Source: Asparagopsis taxiformis
Taxonomy: Eukaryota > Rhodophyta > Florideophyceae > Bonnemaisoniales > Bonnemaisoniaceae
DNA length: 64,000 nucleotides
Assembly (NCBI GenBank): GCA_030407315.1
Contig: JALQPE010002454.1
Location: 186,001 to 250,000, forward strand
Direction: 5' to 3'
The translations under genes were made by a program, and so were the position numbers. This document shows, one piece after another, positions 1 through 9,743 of this stretch (within the stretch, counting starts at the first letter, position 1; every line of letters starts with the position of its first letter). Under the pieces are notes generated by a model. That model did not search any database. It was not told the origin of the DNA and was given only the letters and a program-made list of their open reading frames with translations.

Positions 1-358
1 CTGATGCATATATTGAAGCTGGTGAGCAAGCGAGTAGTGCACACGCTAAGCAAGTCAATTAAGTGTTCACTCTGTAAGCATTACTGTAAGCTTGGACGTG
101 CAGTGGAGGGCGAGTGATGAATATCGATTGAAATTACATAATAGCCACTGATATGATCACTTTGTTCTGCAGCCGAAATTCAAGTGAAATCATCTCGCAA
201 TCGAGTCCTGTTGCCAACCAAACTCACCATTAGATTTATTTCGGATTATTGATCTCAACTGCTTTTGTCAACATCCCCTTGTCAACACTCGCACTCGCCT
301 CCCTCTCTCTCCATCTCCGTTACTGGATCGTACATTTTTGATACAAGTCTCCACACTT
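1..358. other. gene-free leader upstream of PRP16
   Basis: No convincing coding sequence is seen on either strand. The stretch presumably holds the promoter and 5' leader of the downstream helicase gene. It is C/T-rich just before the ATG at 359. No clear core promoter element stands out. Confidence 0.4.
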
Positions 359-3334
359 ATGAAGCAACAATCACAGCAGTCATCTGCTTCTGCCTCGCAA
401 CCACAAACAGCACCAGATGAACCATCGCCACCCAATTCAGCGCCAATCTTTAATGTACGCAGACGTGAAAAACCCACCAAGCGCAGAAGAACAGCCCGTC
501 AAACATTTGACCAAACCGACAGCACCCCTTTACCCAAGCCCCCTCCAAATCCTTCATCTTTATCGCTCAGCAAAAAAAACCCTGTTGCGCCACCACAACC
601 CCTCGAATTTCCGAAACCCTCTCATCAATCAGACCGTCTCTCGAAACTTTCACCCAAACGCCCGCCTCAAGCTCCCCAGTCACCTCCAAAACACCCCAAA
701 CATGACGCAGATTACGCTGCATACGAAGCAGCACAGGAGGCGTCTGATCGCGCATGGTATCTCGCAGAGGAGAATACCCCACTCGTAGCGACTCAAGAAA
801 CTGACGTCGCTGCCCGACAATCCAAACGACTTACCGCGCGTGCTCTGTCGAAACAAAATGATGCCGCACGCTGGGAAGATGTTCAATTACGCTCTGCATT
901 GTACGGACAGTCACGGCCGGTTTCCGATGTGACAGACGAAGATGGGCCGCGAGTCGCGTTGATTGTACGTGAGGTAACCCCCCAATTCCTGCATGGAAGC
1001 TCTGTTCAGACGGATGGAAATGCCGTTATTGGCTCGGAAGTCGTTTGGCCTGTCAAAGATGTCACGAGTGATATGGCAGTTTTGGCCCGTAAGGGCTCTC
1101 AGACTGTAACACAGTATCGCGAGACGAGGGAGCGCGGTCGCGAGCGAGTCAAATATTGGGAGTTGGGTGAAGCGGCTGGTGCAAAGGTCGTGGAGGATGC
1201 AGAGCGTGAGAAGGAGCGCGTTGCAATCCAGGAGGCTGCAGAGCGAGGGGAAGAGGACTGGAGGAAGGGGATGAAGTTTTCTAATGTTTTGAAGAAGAGG
1301 GAAAGGGATGCTGATACAGTTTCGGATGTACGGCGTTCGCTACCGGTTTATTCAGTGAAAAGAGAGTTGATGGCGTTAATTAGAGAACATCAGATATGCG
1401 TAGTCGTGGGAGAAACCGGTTCTGGAAAAACTACACAGTTGACACAGTATCTGCACGAGGAAGGGTACACGCGATTTGGAATGATTGGTTGTACTCAGCC
1501 TCGCCGGGTTGCCGCCGTTTCAGTTGCTCAGCGTGTGGTTGAAGAATTTGAAGGTGGTAGTGAATTGGGGAAGCAGGTGGGTTACACTATTCGTTTTGAA
1601 GATGCAACGAGTAGCGATACTGTGATTAAGTACATGACGGATGGTATTTTGTTGCGGGAGAGCTTGAGCGATCCAGAATTGGATCGGTACTCTGTTGTTA
1701 TCATGGATGAGGCACATGAGCGCAGTTTAAATACCGACGTTTTATTTGGGGTGCTGCGGAACGTAGTCAGGATTCGTCGCGATTTGAAGATCATTATAAC
1801 GAGTGCAACCCTTAACGCAGAAAAGTTTGCCAACTTTTTTGGAGGTGCACCGGTGTTTACAATTCCCGGGCGGACATATCCTGTGGACACATTTTTCTCA
1901 AAGACACCAACAGAGGACTATGTAGATTCCGCTGTTTGGCAAATTGTGCAAATACACATTCAGGCGCCGTTACCAGGAGATATCCTGGTCTTCATGACTG
2001 GACAAGAAGATATTGAAACTACATGTGAGGCACTTGCGGAAAAAGTTTCGAAGCTCGACAACCCGTTACCTTTGCTCATTCTTCCTATTTATTCTCAACT
2101 AGCTGCAGATCTGCAGGCGAAAATATTCGAGCCTGCACCAGAGGGAGTGCGAAAGGTCGTCGTTGCTACGAACATTGCCGAAACGAGTTTGACAATCGAT
2201 GGGATCCGATATGTCGTGGACTCGGGCTTTTGCAAACTTAAAACATACAATCCACGCCTAGGAATGGATGCGTTACTGCTCTGCCCTGCGTCACAATCAT
2301 CTGTAAACCAGCGATCTGGACGGGCGGGGAGAACGGGTCCTGGGAAATGCTACCGACTTTTCACACTGTCTGCGTACTCATCCGAACTACTGGAAACAAA
2401 TGTACCTGAAATCCAAAGAACGAATTTGAGTCATGTTGTTTTACTGCTAAAGACGATTGGCATCAAGGAACTGTTAGATTTTCCATTTCTCGATGCTCCG
2501 CCGATTGAAAACATCAAAAAGTCTATGCACGGTTTGTGGTTATTGGGCGCTATAGAAGGCAACGGGGATTTGACACAACTCGGCAGGAGAATGTCGGCAT
2601 TCCCATTGGACCCTGCGCTGTCTAGTTTGCTGTTCATGGGACAGAAGTATGGCTGTCTCGTTGAAGCTGTTACCGTCGTCGCTATGCTGTCAGTTCCCAA
2701 CGTGTTTGTACGTCCTCATGGACGCGAAGAGGAAAGTGACAATGCACGAGAAAAGTTCTTCGTTCCCGAAAGCGATCATCTCACATTATTGCATGTGTAC
2801 CAACGGTGGAGAGCGGCTGGCTGCCGGCCGGACTGGTGCGCCAAGCACTATATAAGTAGTAAGAGTATGCGCAAGGCGAGAGAGGTGCGTGAACAGATTT
2901 TGGAGATTATCAAAACGCAGAAAATGACAGAATCTTCGTGTGACGATTGGGACTCGCTTCGTCACGCGATTGCTGCTGCATTTTTCTACCAAGCAGCAAG
3001 GCGGAAGGGGATTGGAGAGTATATAAACATTCGCTCTGGGGTAGTATGTGGTCTGCATCCCACGTCTGCTATGTACGGAAGTGGACTGAGCCCTGACTAT
3101 GTTGTCTACCATGAATTAATCATGACGAGGAAGGAGTACTTGAGCTGTGTGACAGCGGTTGAAGCAACATGGCTTGCCGAGGCGGGTCCCATGTTGTACA
3201 GGCTGCGGGAAGCTGGAGATGATGGTGTAGAAATAGCACGAATTACGCAAGCACGACGCACGGAGATGAAACAACGGGTAGGGATAGGCAGCAGTGTGAC
3301 GGGCTCGTCGACGAAAGGGCCATTGGACGGTTGA
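359..3334 (+). CDS. PRP16: DEAH-box pre-mRNA splicing ATPase Prp16/DHX38
   Basis: This is a spliceosomal DEAH-box RNA helicase that would remodel the spliceosome in the nucleus after the first transesterification. The frame is open from 338, but codon 338 is TTG, so the ATG at 359 is chosen (991 residues). Residues 1-200 are low-complexity, rich in S/P/Q/K. A Prp16-type segment follows (VKDVTSDMAVLARKGS, then a KYWELG stretch); it separates Prp16 from Prp2, Prp22 and Prp43. Walker A GETGSGKT is at 351-358 and DEAH at 450-453. Further on are the SAT motif, the QRSGRAGR motif VI, and the HA2/OB-fold region. No intron is needed. The stop lies 11 bp from the stop of the convergent TFIIE-beta gene. 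Family identity is secure. Confidence 0.95.
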   Translation: MKQQSQQSSASASQPQTAPDEPSPPNSAPIFNVRRREKPTKRRRTARQTFDQTDSTPLPKPPPNPSSLSLSKKNPVAPPQPLEFPKPSHQSDRLSKLSPKRPPQAPQSPPKHPKHDADYAAYEAAQEASDRAWYLAEENTPLVATQETDVAARQSKRLTARALSKQNDAARWEDVQLRSALYGQSRPVSDVTDEDGPRVALIVREVTPQFLHGSSVQTDGNAVIGSEVVWPVKDVTSDMAVLARKGSQTVTQYRETRERGRERVKYWELGEAAGAKVVEDAEREKERVAIQEAAERGEEDWRKGMKFSNVLKKRERDADTVSDVRRSLPVYSVKRELMALIREHQICVVVGETGSGKTTQLTQYLHEEGYTRFGMIGCTQPRRVAAVSVAQRVVEEFEGGSELGKQVGYTIRFEDATSSDTVIKYMTDGILLRESLSDPELDRYSVVIMDEAHERSLNTDVLFGVLRNVVRIRRDLKIIITSATLNAEKFANFFGGAPVFTIPGRTYPVDTFFSKTPTEDYVDSAVWQIVQIHIQAPLPGDILVFMTGQEDIETTCEALAEKVSKLDNPLPLLILPIYSQLAADLQAKIFEPAPEGVRKVVVATNIAETSLTIDGIRYVVDSGFCKLKTYNPRLGMDALLLCPASQSSVNQRSGRAGRTGPGKCYRLFTLSAYSSELLETNVPEIQRTNLSHVVLLLKTIGIKELLDFPFLDAPPIENIKKSMHGLWLLGAIEGNGDLTQLGRRMSAFPLDPALSSLLFMGQKYGCLVEAVTVVAMLSVPNVFVRPHGREEESDNAREKFFVPESDHLTLLHVYQRWRAAGCRPDWCAKHYISSKSMRKAREVREQILEIIKTQKMTESSCDDWDSLRHAIAAAFFYQAARRKGIGEYINIRSGVVCGLHPTSAMYGSGLSPDYVVYHELIMTRKEYLSCVTAVEATWLAEAGPMLYRLREAGDDGVEIARITQARRTEMKQRVGIGSSVTGSSTKGPLDG

Positions 3335-3345
3335 TATTGGCGAGT

Positions 3346-4011
3346 CTAATTAAAAGCCGAGTCCTTGCCGGTATTGAAGTCCTTGCTAAGGTCGATGTTA
3401 GTGTTAGCCATGTGCGTATTGGTAAGCTTAATCTTTCTGGCGCGTCGTTTGCCAGCTTGTCGACTGCTAGGTCGTTTCCTGGAAATGGGCTGGGCAATGC
3501 GGATACCAGTTGTATCATCAGTATGTTTGAGTCCCTCTGCGACTAGATAGCGATGGACCTCGATTGGGTCTGGTAAACTAACGGCCTTGTACCTTTTCTT
3601 CACGTCATCGCTGACAACAATGTCCAATCTGGGATCTCTAGGGAAGAGAAGGATCTTAGATCCGCTCTTAATTTCGTACACTGCGCCGCGCAGTTTGAGC
3701 TTTTTTATGTCTTCCTTGACACCCTTGTAGGAATCGTAAAGGTCTTTTTCATTGATTCCATCCGAGCTTCTGCTCATGAGGGAGAGGAGCTGGTTAAAGT
3801 TTCGTAGCTGATATTTGGAGGCCCAGCGCCAGCGTCCATCTCTCTCTCGGAGGACTTTGCTTGCGTCGCCAGTTAGCGAGAGGAGGATGTCTGGAGAGTT
3901 TTCAATGTCCACACCTGTTTGGCGCAGAATCTGTTCGGACGTGAAGGGGAGGAGTTGTGCTTTGAGAAAATTGTGGATTCTATCCAGTTGCATGCCAATT
4001 GGGACAGCCAT
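3346..4011 (-). CDS. TFA2: Transcription initiation factor TFIIE subunit beta
   Basis: This is the small subunit of TFIIE, which recruits and regulates TFIIH at RNA polymerase II promoters. The 221-residue product starts MAVPIGMQLDRI. It has two winged-helix-like segments: one around residues 10-75, ending in the typical WRWASKYQLRN stretch, and one around 80-130 that includes ELYDSYKGV-like and KILLFPRD elements. The C-terminus is basic (SRKRPSSRQAGKRRARKIK), as in other TFIIE-beta proteins. ATG at 4009-4011 is the first in frame. At 221 residues it is shorter than human GTF2E2 because the N-terminal tail is missing. It is convergent with PRP16, and the two 3' UTRs must overlap. Confidence 0.88.
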   Translation of the reverse strand: MAVPIGMQLDRIHNFLKAQLLPFTSEQILRQTGVDIENSPDILLSLTGDASKVLRERDGRWRWASKYQLRNFNQLLSLMSRSSDGINEKDLYDSYKGVKEDIKKLKLRGAVYEIKSGSKILLFPRDPRLDIVVSDDVKKRYKAVSLPDPIEVHRYLVAEGLKHTDDTTGIRIAQPISRKRPSSRQAGKRRARKIKLTNTHMANTNIDLSKDFNTGKDSAFN

Positions 4012-4679
4012 GGTTGGTTGGTTGGAGGGGGAGGCGTGAGGGGGGGCGAGGCGGGGCGGGGCGAGGCTAGATGGGATGGGATGGGAGTAAGGGGGATGGA
4101 AAAATATGGCTGGATTTTGCAGATTAAATGGATATGTTTTGAAAATTTAAAAGAATAATGAAATATTTGGAGTGGAAGGAGGAATAAATGATCGGGTGCA
4201 TTTAAGAGAAATGACGTATTGCTAATTCGTTGTCAGATTTTGAAAGTTGTTTTTTTTGGCAGGGACAGCGGCTGGATAGGTGCTAAAAAGATTGTGTGCC
4301 GTGGAAATCTTGTCTAAACTAACTTGAGAGTATTACCGACATGACCAGCAGAAGATATGATAAAGAAGCGGCGCGTGTAGCCCAGATTCATTCCTCAAGA
4401 CCATACGTTATGATAAGAGTCGGCATCAGTTACACGAGCAGCTCAGTTGTGCGTACCAAACGCAACCATGGCATGCTGCCCCTGGACTGCAAATGCCCCC
4501 ATTGCGTTTCAAATGCGCCTCGTATGCAATCACTAGAGGCGACTCGACTGGCCCTCAACTGTACTCGTCTGTCTGCTCGTGCAGCAAGGAACAAACTAAC
4601 CGGCACCATCAGCAACAGCGCTTGACACAGCCTCCACGCGACGTCGTCTGCAATCTCAATCCATCAGTAGACACGCTTC
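4012..4679. other. intergenic region between TFIIE-beta and C2H2 gene
   Basis: This is a divergent promoter region. The first 90 bases are strikingly G-rich on the plus strand. A T-rich tract (TTGTTTTTTTTGG) lies near 4247. Short ORFs here (for example 4341-4625) have no recognisable features, and none is supported as a gene. Confidence 0.4.
4073..4095 (+). other. potential G-quadruplex motif upstream of TFIIE-beta
   Basis: Four G-runs (4073-4075, 4078-4080, 4083-4085, 4091-4095) are separated by 2, 2 and 5 bases, which fits the canonical G3+N1-7 pattern. The motif is 62-84 bp upstream of the TFIIE-beta ATG, on its template strand. Further G-runs lie between 4025 and 4062. A function is inference only. 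Confidence 0.4.
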
Positions 4680-5237
4680 ATGGTGACGATGTGGCTGCCG
4701 CCGCCAGCAACACTTCTCGCCGCACACGAGCTGGGCTCTGCATCGGCGCTGGTGGCGCGCGCCGACTACCAGCCGCGCTATCTATTGGCGGGCAATCTGT
4801 CCGATCTCGGCGCATCGACGACGCTGTTTGCGCCGACGACGACGCACGCCTCGCCCTCACCGACGCATGGCAAGGCGTTGGTGGCACAGCGTGTGGCGGT
4901 GAAAAAGTCGTTCCGATGCCCGTATCAGGGCTGCACACAGACGAGCTCCAACAAGGGCAATCTGTCCAAGCACATCGCCACACGGCACGAGCATCGTAAG
5001 GACTTTGTGTGTCCGTTCAAGGGCTGCACACGTCGCTTTGCCAAAAAGTATAACATGCTGCGACATCTGTCCGCGAGCGGCGTGCATCGCTCGGGCGGCG
5101 GCAGCGTCGCCAAGAAGGCGTCCGCCGCGACGCCGCGCCGGACGTCGGAACGCACCAAGTGGTCGTCGATGGAATTGGATCTGGCTCGCTTCCTGGCGAT
5201 GCAATGTCAACATGCGACGCCAATTTCGGCGAGATGA
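4680..5237 (+). CDS. Two-finger C2H2 zinc finger protein
   Basis: The product has 185 residues, with ATGs at 4680 and 4689. The N-terminal 75 residues are hydrophobic/Ala-Thr-rich without a domain. Finger 1 starts at Cys80 (CPYQGC, 12 residues, then H-x4-H), the TFIIIA-like C-x4-C type. Finger 2 starts at Cys111 (CPFKGC) but ends in H-x6-H (HLSASGVH), which is unusually wide. A basic, Ser/Ala-rich tail follows. It is probably a nuclear DNA- or RNA-binding regulator; target and orthology cannot be assigned. Coding is supported by the two fingers in tandem and a sensible ATG. Confidence 0.75.
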   Translation: MVTMWLPPPATLLAAHELGSASALVARADYQPRYLLAGNLSDLGASTTLFAPTTTHASPSPTHGKALVAQRVAVKKSFRCPYQGCTQTSSNKGNLSKHIATRHEHRKDFVCPFKGCTRRFAKKYNMLRHLSASGVHRSGGGSVAKKASAATPRRTSERTKWSSMELDLARFLAMQCQHATPISAR

Positions 5238-6538
5238 AGGAGCGAGCGAGTGGAGCAGAGTTGTTTGTATAATATGTGTTACTGCATGGCTAGGTTGTAA
5301 TAAGTATCGGACGTGTATGGAGCACGATACCGGTAGCGGGAATGGCGGCACAGCATAGTGTACTATCTAGTTGCGAAATAGGTTGTAAGACGTAGCCATG
5401 AATGCTTGAATGACATAAAGGCGCAACATTGGTTGTCATGTTCCAGCAAGAGAGATGGTTGTCTGTTCCGTTCAGTTCGCTTCCGTTGGTGCTCCTCGGC
5501 GCTGAGTGGAGCACAATGTAACGTGCAGTGCTGAGGCGTGCGTGCGTGCGCTCGCTCGGCTGTGAGCGGCTGGTTGAGCGCGCGCGCGCAAGTTGCGCGT
5601 GAGACGGTGCGTCGTTGGCGCGGCACTTTTGGACCGCCCCGGACCGATGCGCTGTGTCGCAGTGCAGTACAGGCCAATTCGAAACCGCCTCGGCTGCGCG
5701 AGTGCAGACCGCACCCTCTGTCAGGTGGTACTAACAATCTGGAAGCAGGTCCGCGCCGCTTCGGACCGCCCCGCACGGGACCGTCCAAAACTGCAAACGT
5801 CATACAACTGTATCGGTGCTCTCCATGTCACATCATGGCGCGCGTGCCCTCTCCACCACTGTCAGTCAGTCACTTTACTCCACCCGTTCCTTTATTCTTT
5901 TCTGCACCACCACGCCATACATGCCAACAAAACTCCATCGTATATCCTTCTCCCACCTATGATCTCACCGTATATGACACTTTACTCTCCAGTACACTCC
6001 CCGATTCGCCGGTGTATTATTCGTATCCTGTGTCTAAATAACACCACTTTTCAAATTTCTCCAACACCGCCCCGTGCGCCAAATTCAACCAAAACAAGGG
6101 GGCGTTCGATACACTTTTACGGTATCACCCATATACCATCAGTAAGTGGCCCCGCACAGCACGCACCTTCGCAACATCCTGTGCCATCACAGTCGGCCAC
6201 GTGCGCGATTCGCCTCCAAGTGTCTGCAGTTGGCACGTCCACCCGCAATGATTTCGACAAGTGTCAAATCCCCATACGTCTACACACATGATTTCCAAAT
6301 TCGACGTGAGCTGATCGAATCGCGCTATCCAACTGCTTTGTTTTGCTTTGCTCCGCACTGCTCTGCTCTGCTCTGCTCCGCTGCAACTGTTATTTCGCGC
6401 AGTCGCCCAACCCAACGGGGCAGCCACGCACACACTCTCGATTGACACTCTACCACTAGCGCATTCGACCGTGTGCAACGTCACGTGCACCTCAGCTCCC
6501 CTGGACTCGACCAGACCAAATCGCGTCCATCCTCCGCA
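5238..6538. other. long intergenic stretch before OTU gene
   Basis: About 1.3 kb lies between the C2H2 gene and the OTU gene. It includes a CG-dinucleotide tract near 5580-5592, two copies of GGACCGCCCC (near 5630 and 5765), and a CTCTG/TGCTC microsatellite-like run near 6340-6382. ORFs of up to 232 codons exist here, but they have low-complexity, shadow-like composition and no domain. None is called. Confidence 0.4.
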
Positions 6539-7807
6539 ATGGGCAGAAAGCAGCGTACCGCTCGTACTGCCGTCTATGATCCTCAACACCAGCAGGAACT
6601 CGACATTGAAAGTTTCTCCGACTCGCTCCGACCCTACGGTCTCGCTATTCGTGACGTCAGTAACGATGGAAATTGCTTCTTCCGCGCTGTCTCCGACCAG
6701 TTATACGGCTCCGAACACTATCATATGAAACTTCGCGAGCGCGTTTGCGATTATCTAGACCGCCATGCCGATCACTATCGCTCCTTCATTGACGAGGAGC
6801 AAAGCTTTGAGGATTATGTCAACGACATGCGTGCAGACGGCGTCTGGGCCGATAATTTGGAGTTGCAGGCGATTTCTATGGCCTATCACGTCAACATTCG
6901 CGTTCATCAAAGCGGAAAACCCTCCTATGACATTCGAAATCATGACGCTAAAAATGCAGATGCCATTCATCTCTCCTATCATTTTGGTGAACACTACGCC
7001 TCTGTTCGACCGCTCCGCACCGCAGACCTTCAGGTGCCCGCCCAGCACGACCCCCTACCGCTGCCCCGTGACGCTTCCTCATCCAATTCAGAGTCGCATC
7101 ACACCAGAGATTCCGCCTCTCGTCGTCCGAGATACAGTCGTCATCATGAGGATGTGGAGGCCGTTTGGAAGCGTGCCGAACGCGGCCATTGTGATGTGTG
7201 CGCTTTGGTGGAGAGAACGCGCAAGGCCGTGCGAACCATCCGTACATCCGAATCCGCTGTGGATGCTAATGACGAGAAGCGAGAAACAGCCAGGAAGATC
7301 GAAAGGGATATGAAGGATGCTCGCATACTTTTGGAGAATGTGGCTCACACGATTAAGGACGGCAAGGCTGCGCATCGTAGCCGAACGAGGAAATTAGCCT
7401 CGTTGAGCAGCGAGGCCAGATATTCCACTAGCAATACTAGTAACACTAGTAATGCAGATTATAGCGACCGTTCCGCCTCGTTCAGTGAGGACGACGATGA
7501 TGACTATGAATACTCGAGAAGCGTCAAGCGCGAAAGTGACATGGTGTTTGCGCGCTTAAATGAGACGGAAAATTCAGTGCTTTCCGCTCTAGAAAAGGTT
7601 CGATTACTTGTAGAAGATGAGTCTACAGAGTCGGCCGCCTCTTCCAAGCACGTCAAAGGGGGCAAGAAGAAAGAGCAGGAATTGAGGAGAAAGGAAAGGA
7701 AGGAGAAGAGACGCAGGGATCAGGAACGTTTGGCGCGTAGGGGTGCCACCGATGACATGCGAGCCGATCAATTGGGCAGAATTCCTGAGCTGGACATAGC
7801 TATCTAA
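6539..7807 (+). CDS. OTU-domain deubiquitinase, OTUD3-like
   Basis: This is a predicted cysteine protease of the OTU family that would remove ubiquitin from proteins. The frame opens further upstream without an ATG; MGRKQRTAR at 6539 is the natural start (422 residues). The OTU domain spans about residues 30-160. The catalytic signature is DGNCFFRAVSDQLYG, with Asp43 and nucleophile Cys46; the catalytic His152 lies in FGEHYASVRPL. Motif order matches OTUD3 and plant OTU7-type enzymes. The rest is charged and probably disordered: a Ser/Asn-rich patch, an acidic EDDDDDYEYS run, and a Lys/Arg-rich coiled stretch near the end. It is convergent with RAD17, 172 bp stop to stop. Confidence 0.88.
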   Translation: MGRKQRTARTAVYDPQHQQELDIESFSDSLRPYGLAIRDVSNDGNCFFRAVSDQLYGSEHYHMKLRERVCDYLDRHADHYRSFIDEEQSFEDYVNDMRADGVWADNLELQAISMAYHVNIRVHQSGKPSYDIRNHDAKNADAIHLSYHFGEHYASVRPLRTADLQVPAQHDPLPLPRDASSSNSESHHTRDSASRRPRYSRHHEDVEAVWKRAERGHCDVCALVERTRKAVRTIRTSESAVDANDEKRETARKIERDMKDARILLENVAHTIKDGKAAHRSRTRKLASLSSEARYSTSNTSNTSNADYSDRSASFSEDDDDDYEYSRSVKRESDMVFARLNETENSVLSALEKVRLLVEDESTESAASSKHVKGGKKKEQELRRKERKEKRRRDQERLARRGATDDMRADQLGRIPELDIAI

Positions 7808-7979
7808 CTCGGCAGGTCTAGACCACGATATGGCGCATCTGGTATTAACTTTGAGATTCAACGTAGTTGTCATGTTGTGTAGAGAAAATCAGATTAGCTT
7901 AAATCCCACAATCGTTTGTTAACCAACGGTGTTATAAATATACAATAGTCCCTTTAAAATTTCCACTTGTTAGTAAATG

Positions 7980-9614
7980 TTAAAAGTCATCAGGCCACTC
8001 TTCAATGTCCTCATCTGCCTGCTCCATCTGCGCATCAACTGCCGCATGCGCATCCTTCTCCGCTGTGTGCACCTGAGAAGCAGCAGTAGTCAACTGCTCG
8101 TTTTCCATTTCAATCATGGCGATATCGGCAGCATCAGAGATACTCGATCCGTTTGCAAAACTGACATTACGTCGACGAATAGCACAATTACTCTGACGTG
8201 CCTCTGAAATCAACTCTGCAAACGGCAAAGATTCGCACGTAGACGAGTGCACAAAAACCTGCGGCGCCATAATGTGCGCAAATCTCTGACGCACACTATG
8301 CACGTATTCCTGTCCTTCTTTCGCAATCTGAAAAGACTCTGGACCGCGAATAGGGCGCCAGCCGCAACGAATCGGATTTTGATTATAGTACAAAAACGCT
8401 CTCGTTGCCACAGAAGCGGCGCAATCGAACAACGCCAATCTAGCGGTGTCATCCTGTCGCCACGGGAGGAGACAATCCGCCTCCGACAAGCATGCCAACG
8501 CGGCGACGACATCATCAGTATCTCCAAAAAAGGCTGGATAATTCTGATGCAGAAACGCGAGAAACGACGCTGGATCAGCTCTAGCATCATCCAAAATCTC
8601 CTCTGCATTGTACTTTGACTCACCCAAATCAGTCCTCTTGTTATTCAAAATCTTCGAAACAGCATGATACGTCCCAAGGGTCGCGTCCAAGCGCACGTCA
8701 TCAACGGGAGAAATACGGACGCGACGGGTCGCAAGTCTCCGTCTACCATTCCGAGCTCTCTTCTGCCAATTCGCCACGCCGCTCTGCACTTCACGGGTGC
8801 AGGCGGCAAACTGAAGACCATTGAGAGCTGCGCGCACGTCGCCCTGACAGGAGGCCACAACGGCGTGCAGCTGGGTCGACGACAGGGCGAGACGCTGGTC
8901 AGCGAGGACGGCCTGGATGATTCTGCGCATCGCGATGTGCGTAACGGCGGGGACACGAATGGAGGCGACGCGGGGCGATTGCACGAGCTCGACGCCGAGG
9001 AGGAGACGAACGGCGCGTGCGATGGCTTTGTCGGCGTCGGAGAGCACGACGACGGTGGGATGGGGCGCGAAACAGGCGGCGCGTATGAGCGCGCGTTGCA
9101 GCATCTGGCGTTTGGGGAGCGGATCTGCGACGGTGACGGGTAGGTCGTCCACGAGGAGGAGGCGACGGTCGGATGGGTGAGATAGGGCGGGGTAGCGTGC
9201 TGAGAGGAAGAACACGTCAAAGTCGTCGAGGAGACTGCGGGATACGGCGCGTGTCGCAGGTTCTGGCGCGGTCCATGTGGATATGGCGCAGTTGAGCTGG
9301 CGCGCCACGGAGCGGATGGCGCTGGTTTTGCCGCTGCCGGGCGGTCCGGCGAGGAGGAGTAGGGCGGGGCCGGAGGCGTCCAGGGCGCGGACGAGCCATT
9401 GGTGGATTTGGGCGCGTTTCTGTGCCGAGGTGGCGGGGTGCTTCTGCGCGGATGGGTCGGAGTATTTTGTGGACCATGCGCGGGCGTCGGGTGGGGTGGG
9501 GGGATCGGGGTCGGATTCGTCGTCGGTTGCGAATTGGGTGACGTCGTCGGGCTTGTCGGGGCTGGTGAGATCGATGGTGGTGCGGGGACGCTTTCGTTTG
9601 GTGTTGGTGACCAT
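7980..9614 (-). CDS. RAD17: Checkpoint clamp loader RAD17
   Basis: This AAA+ protein replaces RFC1 in an RFC-like complex that loads the 9-1-1 clamp at damaged DNA. The first true ATG is at 9612-9614 (544 residues); the frame upstream begins with TTG. Residues 1-45 are basic then acidic. Residues 47-58 carry the W-x-x-KY-x-D/P entry motif. Walker A GPPGSGKT is at 90-97. A Trp-x-x-Pro motif (STWTAPE) follows shortly. The Walker B region reads RRLLLVDDLPV, where the DLP is characteristic of Rad17 rather than RFC1-5 or Elg1. The C-terminal tail is acidic (DEDIEEWPDDF). It lies head to tail with the BRCA1-like gene, a second DNA-damage gene. Confidence 0.85.
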   Translation of the reverse strand: MVTNTKRKRPRTTIDLTSPDKPDDVTQFATDDESDPDPPTPPDARAWSTKYSDPSAQKHPATSAQKRAQIHQWLVRALDASGPALLLLAGPPGSGKTSAIRSVARQLNCAISTWTAPEPATRAVSRSLLDDFDVFFLSARYPALSHPSDRRLLLVDDLPVTVADPLPKRQMLQRALIRAACFAPHPTVVVLSDADKAIARAVRLLLGVELVQSPRVASIRVPAVTHIAMRRIIQAVLADQRLALSSTQLHAVVASCQGDVRAALNGLQFAACTREVQSGVANWQKRARNGRRRLATRRVRISPVDDVRLDATLGTYHAVSKILNNKRTDLGESKYNAEEILDDARADPASFLAFLHQNYPAFFGDTDDVVAALACLSEADCLLPWRQDDTARLALFDCAASVATRAFLYYNQNPIRCGWRPIRGPESFQIAKEGQEYVHSVRQRFAHIMAPQVFVHSSTCESLPFAELISEARQSNCAIRRRNVSFANGSSISDAADIAMIEMENEQLTTAASQVHTAEKDAHAAVDAQMEQADEDIEEWPDDF

Positions 9615-9743
9615 TGTGGGAGGGTGATGGAGGTTGTCGGGTGGCGGAGCGATGCTTTGGGTGTGGTACTTTTTTTGGTTAATTTTAATGTTGTTCAAAG
9701 GTTACAAATGCCTTTATGTCAAGTGGAAGCAGCGACAAAATGT

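Noticed and set aside
4341..4625. 94-codon frame upstream of the C2H2 gene
   Set aside because: No domain, overlapped by antisense and other-frame ORFs, more likely leader sequence.
5593..6291. 232-codon and 167-codon ORFs upstream of the OTU gene
   Set aside because: Overlapping frames in the same CG-rich stretch, low-complexity residues, no domain, and both would lie in the OTU promoter or leader.
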